A DNA stretch of 64,000 nt from HXMU1420-13 sp965601825 (GTDB lineage: Bacteria; Bacteroidota; Rhodothermia; Balneolales; Balneolaceae). Of this stretch, positions 51,278 through 60,215 are shown piece after piece. The position numbers and the translations under genes were made by a program. The stretch covers positions 992,001 through 1,056,000 of the forward strand of contig OZ271839.1 of assembly GCA_965601825.1 (NCBI GenBank), given 5' to 3'. Numbering within the stretch: the stretch's first letter is position 1; each line of letters begins with the position of its first letter. The notes under the pieces are model-generated. The model saw only the letters and a program-made list of their open reading frames with translations, was not told where the DNA came from and did no database searches.

Positions 51278-52147
51278 CTATTCTTCAAACCTGACAACTA
51301 CCAATTCTGCTCTAGGTTGATGAGCTGAGAAATAACCAACTCCATTTTCGACATTTGAAGGATGATTAACCGGTTCATTTGCCAAAGATGATAGGATACC
51401 TCCTGATCGACCACGCGCTTCAAGAAAATTGTAATATCCTTCTTCAATATTGGTAAGAACTACTAAGGCAGAGTCTATTGTTGATGTGAAGTCGATGAGG
51501 TCGTTTCTTCGAATTCTGCCATCATTATCAACACCGCGATCTGTAAAAATTCTTTCATAAATCAGAAAATTTTCATCACCAAAGTAAAAGCTATTATCAT
51601 CTAAAGTATCAGATACAACTGAGTCAGGTGGTGTAAATTGATAGACCTGCATTACATAAAAATTATCCTGATTTGGTGGATCATCGAAAGCAAAACTTAA
51701 ATCGGCCAGAAAATTTATGGTAGTGTCTCGCCTGGTGATAACAACTGAATCAACACTAACAGGAGGTTGTAATATACTTTGAGCGGTTGCTGTTTCTGAC
51801 GTTGTTGAATCATAAACAGATAACTCCATCAATTGGAATTCATTGAAAGTTTGGAGTTCGGTAAAATAAAGACCGGAAATCCCGAATAAGCTTTCAAGCG
51901 TATCTGTTACACCGGCATATGAAAGTGTGACAAGTGCGGAGTCAATTAAAAGTGCCTCGGTAAAATCATCGGATATTTCTGAGATACTTTCTGCAGATAG
52001 TGCAGAAAAACTTCTGGTTAACGAGACGAAAACAAAATCATCGGGTCCAACTAAGGAAGCTACAGCGATTTTCGATTCAGCCGGTTCTACTGAAATTGGA
52101 AGACTTTCTGGGCCACAGGAAAAGAACATTAAAGCGCCAAAAATCAA
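51278..52147 (-). CDS. DUF4249-type lipoprotein, TonB-receptor partner; N-terminus disturbed by repeats
   Basis: The recognisable protein starts around LVLIFGALMFFSCGPE, a lipoprotein signal with lipidated Cys, and runs about 285 residues. It has the pattern of DUF4249 proteins, surface lipoproteins encoded next to TonB receptors (SKIAVASLVGPDDFVFVSLTRSFS, ALVTLSYAG). The frame stays open to ATG 52396, which overlaps the receptor stop (ATGA), giving 372 residues. However, the extra 83 residues are encoded by an interspersed-repeat cluster and would bury the signal peptide. I give TTG 52147 as the downstream candidate; the true start is uncertain and the gene may be impaired. Confidence 0.65.
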   Translation of the reverse strand: MIFGALMFFSCGPESLPISVEPAESKIAVASLVGPDDFVFVSLTRSFSALSAESISEISDDFTEALLIDSALVTLSYAGVTDTLESLFGISGLYFTELQTFNEFQLMELSVYDSTTSETATAQSILQPPVSVDSVVITRRDTTINFLADLSFAFDDPPNQDNFYVMQVYQFTPPDSVVSDTLDDNSFYFGDENFLIYERIFTDRGVDNDGRIRRNDLIDFTSTIDSALVVLTNIEEGYYNFLEARGRSGGILSSLANEPVNHPSNVENGVGYFSAHQPRAELVVVRFEE

Positions 52148-52153
52148 TACTAA

Positions 52154-52391
52154 CTGTCTTTGCGAGGAGCCTAAAATAGTAGAATTTTTATGAACTCTAA
52201 TCGACGAAGCAATCTTTATAACATTGCATATTAACAGAGATCGCATCGTCTGGTAAACTATTCTCGCGCAGGAAGCCATTTGCGATCCCGATTTGTCGGG
52301 AGAAGCAATCTCCAATATTAGGTTTATTAATCGAGATCGCTTTAACCAATAATTTGGCTTCGCGAATGTATGAGCTATTTTGCGAGAATCC
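52154..52391. repeat. Cluster of GCGAGGAG...GACGAAGCAATCT-type interspersed repeat units
   Basis: On the plus strand are TGCGAGGAGC (52161-52170) and GACGAAGCAATCT (52203-52215), then the inverted counterpart GAGATCGCATCGTC (52237-52250). A hairpin unit CCCGATTTGTCGGG (52287-52300) is followed by AGAAGCAATCTCC (52301-52313). GAGATCGC (52333-52340), GGCTTCGCGAATG (52356-52368) and TTTTGCGAGAATCC (52378-52391) complete at least three diverged copies. This matches a widespread non-coding repeat type seen between genes in many Bacteroidota and other genomes. It lies between the TonB receptor and the DUF4249 protein. Confidence 0.7.
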
Positions 52392-52392
52392 T

Positions 52393-54684
52393 TCATTTCG
52401 ATGAAAAATTGAAGTTATAAGCAATAGACGGAATGAAGCCAAATAATCCTTCTTGCACATATTCATAGGCAATGCCATTATTTTCTATGGCGACTCTGAA
52501 CGGTGCTGCTCGATTGTAGAAATTGTAAGCACCAATATGCCATTCCCCTCCAAATCGTCGATTTCCCCTAGGTTTCAGAATAAAATTGATGTCTAACCTG
52601 TGAGATGCACCTAGTGGAGTACCATTTCTTTCGCCATAGATTGGAATTAAATCGACTTGAGTAAGAGACGCATTTGGCATCAAAAATTGACCGGTTTGTG
52701 GCGTAAACCAGGCACCTGATTGATAGGTCCAAACCGCTGAAAATGAAACTCTATCATTCATTTCAAAAAGAGAAACTATATTGGCTACATGGCGGCGATC
52801 ATATTTTGCCGGATACGTTCTGCCATTATTTAGTTCATCAAAGTTTCGAGATGTTTTTGAAATAGAATAGCTCGCCCAACCAGTAAAAAAGCCACTGTTT
52901 TTTCTAAGCAGTATTTCTAGACCGTAAGAATCTCCATTACCAGCTAATAACTCGCGCTCAAAGTTATCGTTCAAAATCAAGGAGGCTCCCTCACGATATT
53001 CTATCAGATTTTCCATGGTTTTGTAATAGCCTTCAATCGTGAGACTAATTTGAGGTTCCGGAAAAATCCGAGTAAATCCTGTGCTGAACTGATGTGAAAG
53101 TTGTGGTTTAACCGAAGCAGTTACCGGATACCAAAGATCAGTTGGGAGAGCAATGCTTGAAGATGAAACACGATGCATATATTGTCTCATCAAACTGTAG
53201 CTGGCTTTTACTGAATTTTGATCATTGAATTTGAAGCGAGCAGCAATTCTTGGCTCAGGACCGGAATAGATTTTGTCTTTCGCAAACGTGTAGGAATATC
53301 TTAAACCTACATTTAGACTAAGTTGATTTGTTAATTCGCGTTCATTCGCAGCATAAACAGCACCTTCAAGATTTTGGATAAGTTGACCTTTTCTGTCATC
53401 AACAAAATCACTGATTTCACCGGAGGTTCCGATTACATTGGGACGAAAAAAATGCCCAACATTCTCGATCCCAAATATGAATTTATTCTCTGGTTCAGCA
53501 AAGTATTCCCAATCAGCCCGTAATCCTATATCCTGAATTTGAGATCGAATAAGAATGTTGTTATCAACGAATTTTCCGGATATATCATACTTAAATCGTG
53601 TTTGATGAAGTGTAACATTGCTGAACATCTTTTGATTGTCATAGATATGATTCCATCTTAGAGTAGAAGTGAAATTCCCCAGCTTGAATCCAAAACCGAG
53701 ATCTTCATTCCCTTCGTCGGTTTCAGTGGTTTCATCAAACGCCAAAACATCATCCCCTAAATATGTGCTGAAATAAATTCTGTCTCTATCACTGATTTTG
53801 TAATTCAACTTGGCATTATAATCATAGAAGTAATAGGGTAGCGAAACCCCAAAAGTTTGGAATACTTTATCGATATAGGTACGTCGACCTGCTAGCATAA
53901 AGCTCATTTTATTCGGGATAATTGGACCATCAACTGTCAGTCGAGAGGTAAGAAGTCCAATCCCACCACGAACATTATATCGCTGTAAACTTCCTTCATT
54001 CATTCGAACATCCATCACAGAAGAAAGTCGACCACCTGTATTGGCTGGAAATGCTCCTTTAATGAGCTCAACATTTTTAATAGCATCTGAATTAAACACA
54101 GAGAAGAAGCCAAATAAATGTCCCAGATTATATACAACAGCGTCATCAAGAATCACCAGATTTTGGTCATCTGTCCCACCACGAACAAACATTCCTGTAG
54201 ATCCTTCACCGCCGCTTGTTACGCCCGGGAGTAATTGCGCGACCTTTATTAAATCAGATTCTCCTCCTAGAGTTGGAATAGAACTTATTTCTCTGGGTTG
54301 GAGCTTGATGGTTCCCATCCTAGTTGAATTGACTTGTTCCTGCAATTCAATTGGAGCGGCAGTAATCTGAATTTCTTCTAACTGGCCAACATCTTCAGCT
54401 AAATAAAACGAAAGCTGGGCATTGTCATTTAAAGTAATCGTTGTATCAAATTGCTGATAACCCAGATATGAGACTTGTAATCGAAAAGTAGAAATGGATG
54501 GAGTTAAAGAATAAAACCCATATGCATTGGTAGCTGTACCAGATTCTAAATCCGGAAGATAAATGGTTGCGCCCGGTAAAGATTCTCCATCCGATTTGTC
54601 ATATACATGGCCACTCAGTGTAAATTGAGCTTGCAATGATCCGCTTAGAAGCAGCAAAAAAATAATTAAAATAATCTGCTTCAT
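52393..54684 (-). CDS. TonB-dependent receptor (DUF4249-associated)
   Basis: A 763-residue outer-membrane receptor. Signal peptide (about 1-19, ending SLQAQ), carboxypeptidase-regulatory-like domain (about 20-105, YDKSDGESLPGATIYLPDL), plug (about 115-235, with MFVRGGTDDQNLVILDDAVV and ELIKGAFPANTGGRLSSVMDV) and a barrel ending SIAYNFNFSSK. It is in one operon with an upstream outer-membrane protein (4-bp overlap) and a downstream DUF4249 lipoprotein, the usual receptor/lipoprotein pairing in Bacteroidota. The substrate is unknown. Confidence 0.9.
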   Translation of the reverse strand: MKQIILIIFLLLLSGSLQAQFTLSGHVYDKSDGESLPGATIYLPDLESGTATNAYGFYSLTPSISTFRLQVSYLGYQQFDTTITLNDNAQLSFYLAEDVGQLEEIQITAAPIELQEQVNSTRMGTIKLQPREISSIPTLGGESDLIKVAQLLPGVTSGGEGSTGMFVRGGTDDQNLVILDDAVVYNLGHLFGFFSVFNSDAIKNVELIKGAFPANTGGRLSSVMDVRMNEGSLQRYNVRGGIGLLTSRLTVDGPIIPNKMSFMLAGRRTYIDKVFQTFGVSLPYYFYDYNAKLNYKISDRDRIYFSTYLGDDVLAFDETTETDEGNEDLGFGFKLGNFTSTLRWNHIYDNQKMFSNVTLHQTRFKYDISGKFVDNNILIRSQIQDIGLRADWEYFAEPENKFIFGIENVGHFFRPNVIGTSGEISDFVDDRKGQLIQNLEGAVYAANERELTNQLSLNVGLRYSYTFAKDKIYSGPEPRIAARFKFNDQNSVKASYSLMRQYMHRVSSSSIALPTDLWYPVTASVKPQLSHQFSTGFTRIFPEPQISLTIEGYYKTMENLIEYREGASLILNDNFERELLAGNGDSYGLEILLRKNSGFFTGWASYSISKTSRNFDELNNGRTYPAKYDRRHVANIVSLFEMNDRVSFSAVWTYQSGAWFTPQTGQFLMPNASLTQVDLIPIYGERNGTPLGASHRLDINFILKPRGNRRFGGEWHIGAYNFYNRAAPFRVAIENNGIAYEYVQEGLFGFIPSIAYNFNFSSK

Positions 54685-55409
54685 TTTGAGCGAAGTTTAA
54701 ATTGTAAACTGATATTCGTCCCGCGAAGTAAACTAGTTGAAGAAGTGCCATCTACTTTTTGGAATAAGAATGTAGGCCGACTCATAATCGACATATTTAC
54801 ATTGCGAAATAGCTTAAAGCGAACCCCAAAAGGAATTGAAAAACCTACATAAGCTGACTGCTGAGCAAAGAAATCATATTCGCCGCCAATTAAATTAGAC
54901 TCAATAGTTTGAGTGGTCTTTGATGAAACAGGTATACCAAGATGTAACATGATACCGGCAACTACTCGAACTCTTTTATCAGCAAGAAAAACTCTTTGAT
55001 ACCCCGATCGAAGAGTGAAATATTGGCTGTTATTTGTGATATCGGAATTGAATTGAACCGAATCATTTTGAAATGAGAGCTGCTTAAAAACTTCGGTTTC
55101 TATACTTCCGCTTTGAATACCAATTACAAATTCATTTACAGGTTCATCAACCTGAACAAATATAAAATCAATGATAAATCCTGATGTTCTGATAATTCCA
55201 ATATTATCAGGTTGGTTAACTAATCCTGTTTGAAATAACGCAGGATTTTTAACCTTAGATACAAATGAATCATAACTGCCAAAATCATCATCAGATTGTT
55301 GACCAAGCCCCATTATTTCTATTGCATCAATTTTTAAAGATTGCGCATTTGCAATTCCCCCAAATAGCAAACAGCCTAGAAATATGATATTTATCGCTTT
55401 ACAATTCAT
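54681..55409 (-). CDS. Exported protein of unknown function in the TonB-receptor operon
   Basis: A 242-residue protein with a clear signal peptide (about residues 1-22, LLFGGIANAQ). The mature part alternates amphipathic strands and ends NISLQFKLRSK, which suggests a small outer-membrane barrel of about eight to ten strands. I recognise no family. It is the first gene of the operon and overlaps the TonB receptor start by 4 bp (ATGA), so it is probably needed with the receptor. Confidence 0.65.
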   Translation of the reverse strand: MNCKAINIIFLGCLLFGGIANAQSLKIDAIEIMGLGQQSDDDFGSYDSFVSKVKNPALFQTGLVNQPDNIGIIRTSGFIIDFIFVQVDEPVNEFVIGIQSGSIETEVFKQLSFQNDSVQFNSDITNNSQYFTLRSGYQRVFLADKRVRVVAGIMLHLGIPVSSKTTQTIESNLIGGEYDFFAQQSAYVGFSIPFGVRFKLFRNVNMSIMSRPTFLFQKVDGTSSTSLLRGTNISLQFKLRSK

Positions 55410-55475
55410 TAACTCCCGAAAGATAGGAGCTTTGAATCAAGCAATTGTGACTTTTGTTCCGAGTGGCCAAAAAAA

Positions 55476-57587
55476 TTAGTAGAAGGTCTTATTCGATTTT
55501 GCCATATCGACTAAGATTGGTGCCGGTTTAAATCGCACATCAATTTCATCTGCAAAGTAATTCATGCGATCTACAACATTTTCTATACCTGCAAAATCCA
55601 GGTATCGGAATGGCCCACCTGTGAATGGAGGGAATCCGAGTCCAAGAATGGCACCAAGATCACCATCGACCGGTGATTTTAGAATATCATCCTGCAAACA
55701 ATAAGCGGCTTCGTTAACCATCATTAAAGCCATGCGAAGTTGAGCGGTTTCTGCATCGGGATTGTTTCGATTCGATCCGCCAAAATATTTATAAATATCA
55801 GAATTGGGCTGCTTCTTCTTATTTTGATAGGTATACATACCCTTTCCATTTTTTCTACCCAGATATCCTGCTTTGACTAATTCGTCCGCTTTTTTCGTTG
55901 ATTTTCCACCTCGAGCATTGAACATCGGAGACATTGTTTCACCTACATGAGCTCCAACGTCCATACCTACTTCATCAAATAAAGCCATAGGTCCAACCGG
56001 ATAACCAAACTTCTTCATGATTGAATCGAGATATTCAATCGAAGCACCTTCTTCAAGAAGTAAAAGAGCTTCATTCATATATGGCGCTAAAATGCGCGTG
56101 GTATAGAAACCCGGCCCATCACCCACAACGATTACTGTCTTGCCCTGTTTAACTCCAATATCATAAGCGGTTGCTGTGACCCAATCAGCTGTTTTATCAG
56201 TTGTGATAATCTCAAGAAGAGGCATTTTCTGAACCGGAGAGAAGTAATGCATCCCGATAATATTTTCAGGTCTTTTGGCGCCTTCAGCAATTTCAGAAAT
56301 TGGAAGTGACGAAGTGTTAGTTGCGAAAATACAATGATCAGATGTGTTGGCTTCAACCTCGGCTACAATTTTTCGTTTTAAATCGAGATCTTCAAATACT
56401 GCTTCGATAACAACATCAGCTTTACCAAATGCATCGTAGGAATCGGTTCCCGTTAATCGACTGAAAATTTGATCCGGTTCAAAAGTTGAAAGAATTCTTT
56501 TTTTCGTTTTCTTTTGAAGTTCATCCCAAACGGCTTTTTCACCTCGAGCAACATCCTCAAGGGAGCGATCTTTCAATAAGACATAATAATTTCCTTTGTT
56601 GATGCTGACATCTGCAATTCCAGATCCCATCAATCCGGCGCCTAGAATCCCAATGGTATCAATAGTTTTCACTTTAGATTCCAATGGATTTTTCTTGGCA
56701 TCAGTCATTCCAAAAAATAAATTCACTAATGCTCGTGACTCCTGAGTTGAGCCGGCTTCACCAAATAGTTTTGCCTCGTTTTCCAGACCTTTTTTCAAAC
56801 CTTTTTGAAGTCCGTATTTAACAGAATCGATGATTAAAAGAGGAGCTGGATAATTTCCTTTCGTCTGACCTAGTGTTTTCTTTTTGGCTTGATTGAAAAT
56901 GATATTCCGGCCAATTGGATTTCCCTCTAATAACTTCTCGACAAACGATCTTTTGTCTTTTCTTTTTATTGGTCCACTCTTCGAAATCTTGTGAACTGCT
57001 TTGATGGCAGCTTCTTCTAGCGCGTCTTTATGAGTTAGTTCATCAATCAAGCCGATTTTTTTAGCACTTCTAGCATAAATATTCCTACCGGTTAACATGT
57101 AAGTCAGCGCTTTTTGAATTCCAATCAAACGAGGCATTCTTTGTGTTCCACCTGTACCGGGAATCACACCCAGCTTAACTTCAGGTAATGCTAAGACCGT
57201 TTTTGGATGATTAGATGCAATTCGGTAATGGCAAGCGAGTGAAAGTTCCAGGCCGCCACCCATACAGCTTCCATGAATAGCTACAACTACAGGCTTTTTA
57301 GAATCTGCTATTCGATTCAAAATCAGATGTCCATCCCAACTCAGCTGCTGCATTTCCTCAGCTGTTTCTCGAGCCTTGAACATCTCTATATCAGCACCAG
57401 CAATGAAGTTGTTTTTTTTTCTGCTGATCAGAACTGCACCTTTGATGTCTTCATTTGATTCCACTTCAGCAAGCAAGGATGAAAATTGCTCCATCATCGC
57501 TTCGTCGAGAGTGTTTACTTTCTCATCCGGTTTGTCAAGGCTGAGAATTAGAACCGAATCTTTGATCTCTTTTTGGATGTAGCTCAT
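55476..57587 (-). CDS. fadJ: Fatty-acid oxidation multifunctional enzyme (enoyl-CoA hydratase / 3-hydroxyacyl-CoA dehydrogenase)
   Basis: A 703-residue beta-oxidation enzyme. The hydratase domain (about 1-190) has NNFIAGADIEMF (about 56-67) and GSCMGGGLELSLACHYR (about 98-114). The NAD-binding dehydrogenase domain (about 305-500) begins GILGAGLMGSGIADVS and includes NTSSLPISEIA and GMHYFSPVQKMPLLEI, followed by a C-terminal dehydrogenase fold with PVGPMALFDEVGMDVG. I start at ATG 57587 (MSYIQKEIKD), 17 codons inside the longest frame. There it overlaps the thiolase stop by 4 bp (ATGA), and the upstream codons do not look like family sequence. Confidence 0.92.
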   Translation of the reverse strand: MSYIQKEIKDSVLILSLDKPDEKVNTLDEAMMEQFSSLLAEVESNEDIKGAVLISRKKNNFIAGADIEMFKARETAEEMQQLSWDGHLILNRIADSKKPVVVAIHGSCMGGGLELSLACHYRIASNHPKTVLALPEVKLGVIPGTGGTQRMPRLIGIQKALTYMLTGRNIYARSAKKIGLIDELTHKDALEEAAIKAVHKISKSGPIKRKDKRSFVEKLLEGNPIGRNIIFNQAKKKTLGQTKGNYPAPLLIIDSVKYGLQKGLKKGLENEAKLFGEAGSTQESRALVNLFFGMTDAKKNPLESKVKTIDTIGILGAGLMGSGIADVSINKGNYYVLLKDRSLEDVARGEKAVWDELQKKTKKRILSTFEPDQIFSRLTGTDSYDAFGKADVVIEAVFEDLDLKRKIVAEVEANTSDHCIFATNTSSLPISEIAEGAKRPENIIGMHYFSPVQKMPLLEIITTDKTADWVTATAYDIGVKQGKTVIVVGDGPGFYTTRILAPYMNEALLLLEEGASIEYLDSIMKKFGYPVGPMALFDEVGMDVGAHVGETMSPMFNARGGKSTKKADELVKAGYLGRKNGKGMYTYQNKKKQPNSDIYKYFGGSNRNNPDAETAQLRMALMMVNEAAYCLQDDILKSPVDGDLGAILGLGFPPFTGGPFRYLDFAGIENVVDRMNYFADEIDVRFKPAPILVDMAKSNKTFY

Positions 57588-58888
57588 TTCATATACCTCT
57601 CCAAGATAATTGCATGCCCTTGTCCGCCAGCGGCACAAGCTGTGACCAATGCATATTTGCCATCTTCACGAATTAAACGATTCGCAGCAGTTGTGACTAA
57701 ACGAACACCGGTGGCTCCAAATGGATGCCCTAAAGAAAGTGAGCCACCTAAGGTGTTCATTTTGTCTATCGGAATACTTCCAATTTTAGAATCTATCCCT
57801 AAAGAGTGTTTTGCAAATTCCTCTGAATCCAAAGCATTTAAAACAGATAAAACCTGCCCAGCAAATGCCTCATGCAATTCAAAAACATCAATGTCATCAA
57901 GTTTTAATCCCATTCGATCCAATGCCTTTGGTGTCGCATAGGCAGGACCAAGTAACAGCTCTTCTCCCGGGTCTTGTGAGACATATACATATTCTCGCAG
58001 GTAAGCCTTTGGTGTAAGTCCCATTTCTAGCGCTGTTTTCTCATCCATGATTAAGGATGCCGATGCACCATCCGTTAAAAATGAGGCGTTTCCAGCCGTG
58101 ATGGTTCCATGTGGCTTGATAAAAGCAGGGCGGAGTTTACCCAGTTTTTCTAAACTGGTATCTGCTCGGAAGCCATTATCATGTTCTACTTTCTTGAATT
58201 TTGGGGGTATCGAAACTGGAATTAATTCCTCGTCCAACAAACCATCTTCGGTAGCTTTTGCGGCCAAATGGTGTGAGCGCATGGCAAACTCATCCTGATC
58301 TTGTCGGGAAACTCCAAATCTTGCGGCCATACGATCAGCACTTTGCCCCATGGTTTCACCCGTTGAGAATTCAGCAATTGCTGGGAGTTCAGGTAAGAAA
58401 TCTTTCGGTTTAAGACCTATGAAGAAATTCAGAAACTGAATGGGTGATTTATACTTTCTAGCATCGAGTACTTTTTGTCGGAATTTCTTTTTGAAGCGAA
58501 CCGGAATATCCGACATCGTTTCGGTTCCACCAGCCAGTACAATCTTAGCCTGACCAGTTCGGATTAAATCCATTCCGGTTGTTATTGCTTGATTAGATGA
58601 AATACAAGCCATCGACACGGTATGAGCTGGAACTATATTAGGAATGCCTGCTCCCAATGCGCTTTCCCGTGCCACATTACTCGTTTTCACTTCCTGAATT
58701 ACGGTACCCATGATCACGTGATCCAGTTGATCAGCTGAGATATTATTTCGAGCCATCAAACCAGAGATCGCAAGCCTGCCAAGATCGTAGGCCATGAAAT
58801 GTTTGTAATCAGTCGATGATTTCAGAAATGGAATGCGAGCTCCATCTACCAAAACAGGATTAAAAGCGTAATTCGAAGATTTAGCCAT
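57584..58888 (-). CDS. fadI: Acetyl-CoA C-acyltransferase (3-ketoacyl-CoA thiolase)
   Basis: A 434-residue thiolase that cleaves 3-ketoacyl-CoA to acetyl-CoA. Catalytic Cys95 is in SMACISSNQAITTG. His is in ELHEAFAGQVLS (about 348) and in GGSLSLGHPFGATGVRL (about 390). The second Cys is in TACAAGGQGHA (about 420). It is the first gene of a two-gene operon with the multifunctional enzyme, together giving three steps of fatty-acid beta-oxidation. The length and partner match FadI rather than biosynthetic thiolases. Confidence 0.92.
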   Translation of the reverse strand: MAKSSNYAFNPVLVDGARIPFLKSSTDYKHFMAYDLGRLAISGLMARNNISADQLDHVIMGTVIQEVKTSNVARESALGAGIPNIVPAHTVSMACISSNQAITTGMDLIRTGQAKIVLAGGTETMSDIPVRFKKKFRQKVLDARKYKSPIQFLNFFIGLKPKDFLPELPAIAEFSTGETMGQSADRMAARFGVSRQDQDEFAMRSHHLAAKATEDGLLDEELIPVSIPPKFKKVEHDNGFRADTSLEKLGKLRPAFIKPHGTITAGNASFLTDGASASLIMDEKTALEMGLTPKAYLREYVYVSQDPGEELLLGPAYATPKALDRMGLKLDDIDVFELHEAFAGQVLSVLNALDSEEFAKHSLGIDSKIGSIPIDKMNTLGGSLSLGHPFGATGVRLVTTAANRLIREDGKYALVTACAAGGQGHAIILERYMK

Positions 58889-58957
58889 GAGTTTTGAATT
58901 GATTGCGCCTTAAGTTAACAGTGTTAACCAAATAATCAAGAATGGATTCCTTTTTTC

Positions 58958-58988
58958 TTTGGGTAGATTTGAAATAGTCGTATATTTG
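58958..58988 (+). promoter_or_regulatory. Bacteroidota-type promoter of tRNA-Val
   Basis: TTTG (58958-58961), exactly 19 bases, then TATATTTG (58981-58988), a full match to TTTG-N19-TAnnTTTG. The predicted start is a few bases before the tRNA at 59005. Confidence 0.75.
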
Positions 58989-59004
58989 CTGCCCTTCCAA
59001 CGAA

Positions 59005-59079
59005 GGGCGATTAGCTCAGTTGGTTTAGAGCACCTCGTTTACACCGAGGGGGTCGGGGGTTCGAGTCCCTCATCGCCCA
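59005..59079 (+). tRNA. tRNA-Val (anticodon TAC)
   Basis: A 75-base cloverleaf. Acceptor GGGCGAT pairs perfectly with ATCGCCC, the D arm is GCTC/GAGC, and the anticodon stem CCTCG/CGAGG holds loop TTTACAC with anticodon TAC. The T arm has TTCGAGT. The discriminator is A, and CCA is not encoded. Confidence 0.97.
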
Positions 59080-59087
59080 CAATTATC

Positions 59088-59121
59088 AAAGCTTCTCAAG
59101 ATTTCTTGGGAGGCTTTTTTT
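59088..59121 (+). terminator. Terminator after tRNA-Val
   Basis: Stem AAAGCTTCTCAAG / CTTGGGAGGCTTT (with G-U pairs and one mismatch), loop ATT, then a run of T to 59121, starting eight bases after the tRNA. Confidence 0.85.
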
Positions 59122-59173
59122 GTTTAGTATTTTAAAAGTGTGAACTAATCCAAAAACTGAAAATTATCGATAA

Positions 59174-60166
59174 ATGGAATTAAACCTCGATGTGATATTC
59201 TTGATAGTTGGATTTCAAGGGATATTTTTAGCGGGATATATATATTGGAAATTCAGACTTAATTTAGCTTTTCTCTCAAGTTTAGTATTGCTTATTGCCG
59301 TTGATAGCCTATCTCATTTTTCTCCTTTAGATTCTTATTTGTTTTTAATTAATCACGGTAATCTATTAGTTTTTGGTCCACTTTTATATCTATTTGCATT
59401 AGAGCTAAAGGGTAGCTTAAAGAAAAAAAAGATACTGCTTCATTTATTACCATTCCTGATCTTCAAACTCATACTTATATCTATACATGAAAGTAATCTT
59501 GATATCTCGCGGCAGATAAGTGTAGCGACTTCATATTTCATTGCCATTTACAATATCATTTATAGCATAGTTACTTTGATAATAGCTAAACACACAAAGT
59601 CAAATAAGCAGCTTAAATGGGTGTTTCAATTGTCTCTGATATTTATGGCAGGTTGGTTTATTTCTTTGCTTGCTCGTCTTACGGTTTCTCTTGATCCAAT
59701 TACATCTGCCATTTTTTGGAAAGTTGCTTATGCAGTAGCAGGAATTATGATTTACTATATCACAATTCTTTTTATGAAAGAAAGAAATATGTTCGGTAAG
59801 TCAACCTATTCTTATAATACTGGTTCGGCAATTTCTAAGGATCACATTGTAGGATTAATAAAAGAAAAAGAACTTTATTTAAACCCAGATTTTAGAATAA
59901 ATGATTTAGCCGAAGAATTAGGCGTTGGTTCTCACGAACTTTCTTTTATTATCAATCATCGGTTTAAAACAAATTTCAAAGAACTTGTTAATGAAATACG
60001 AATAAATCGATTTTTAGAAGAGATAAAGTCTGGTGCTGGGGAGTCAAAAACTATGCTTGGAATTGCACTTGATTCCGGATTTGGGTCAAAAGCAACTTTT
60101 CAACGAGCATTCAAAAAACTGAAGGGAGTTTCCCCTGTAGAATTTAAAAAGAAAGGTCTCATTTAA
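59174..60166 (+). CDS. Membrane-bound AraC-family regulator
   Basis: A 330-residue protein with seven predicted membrane helices in residues 1-205 and a cytoplasmic AraC-type DNA-binding domain in about 225-328. The latter shows two helix-turn-helix units: FRINDLAEELGVGSHELSFIIN, and MLGIALDSGFGSKATFQRAFKK followed by LKGVSPVEFKKK. This architecture, common in Bacteroidota, senses a signal in or across the membrane and controls transcription directly. The next gene, a secreted hydrolase 49 bases downstream, is the likely target. Confidence 0.9.
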   Translation: MELNLDVIFLIVGFQGIFLAGYIYWKFRLNLAFLSSLVLLIAVDSLSHFSPLDSYLFLINHGNLLVFGPLLYLFALELKGSLKKKKILLHLLPFLIFKLILISIHESNLDISRQISVATSYFIAIYNIIYSIVTLIIAKHTKSNKQLKWVFQLSLIFMAGWFISLLARLTVSLDPITSAIFWKVAYAVAGIMIYYITILFMKERNMFGKSTYSYNTGSAISKDHIVGLIKEKELYLNPDFRINDLAEELGVGSHELSFIINHRFKTNFKELVNEIRINRFLEEIKSGAGESKTMLGIALDSGFGSKATFQRAFKKLKGVSPVEFKKKGLI

Positions 60167-60215
60167 TTATTTGAATCGAAAATGAGTCAACTAAGCGATT
60201 AGCTTTTGAAGAAAA

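Noticed and set aside
57588..57638. 17-codon N-terminal extension of the fadJ product
   Set aside because: It lies inside the end of the thiolase gene. The family start MSYIQKE at 57587 gives a standard ATGA overlap.
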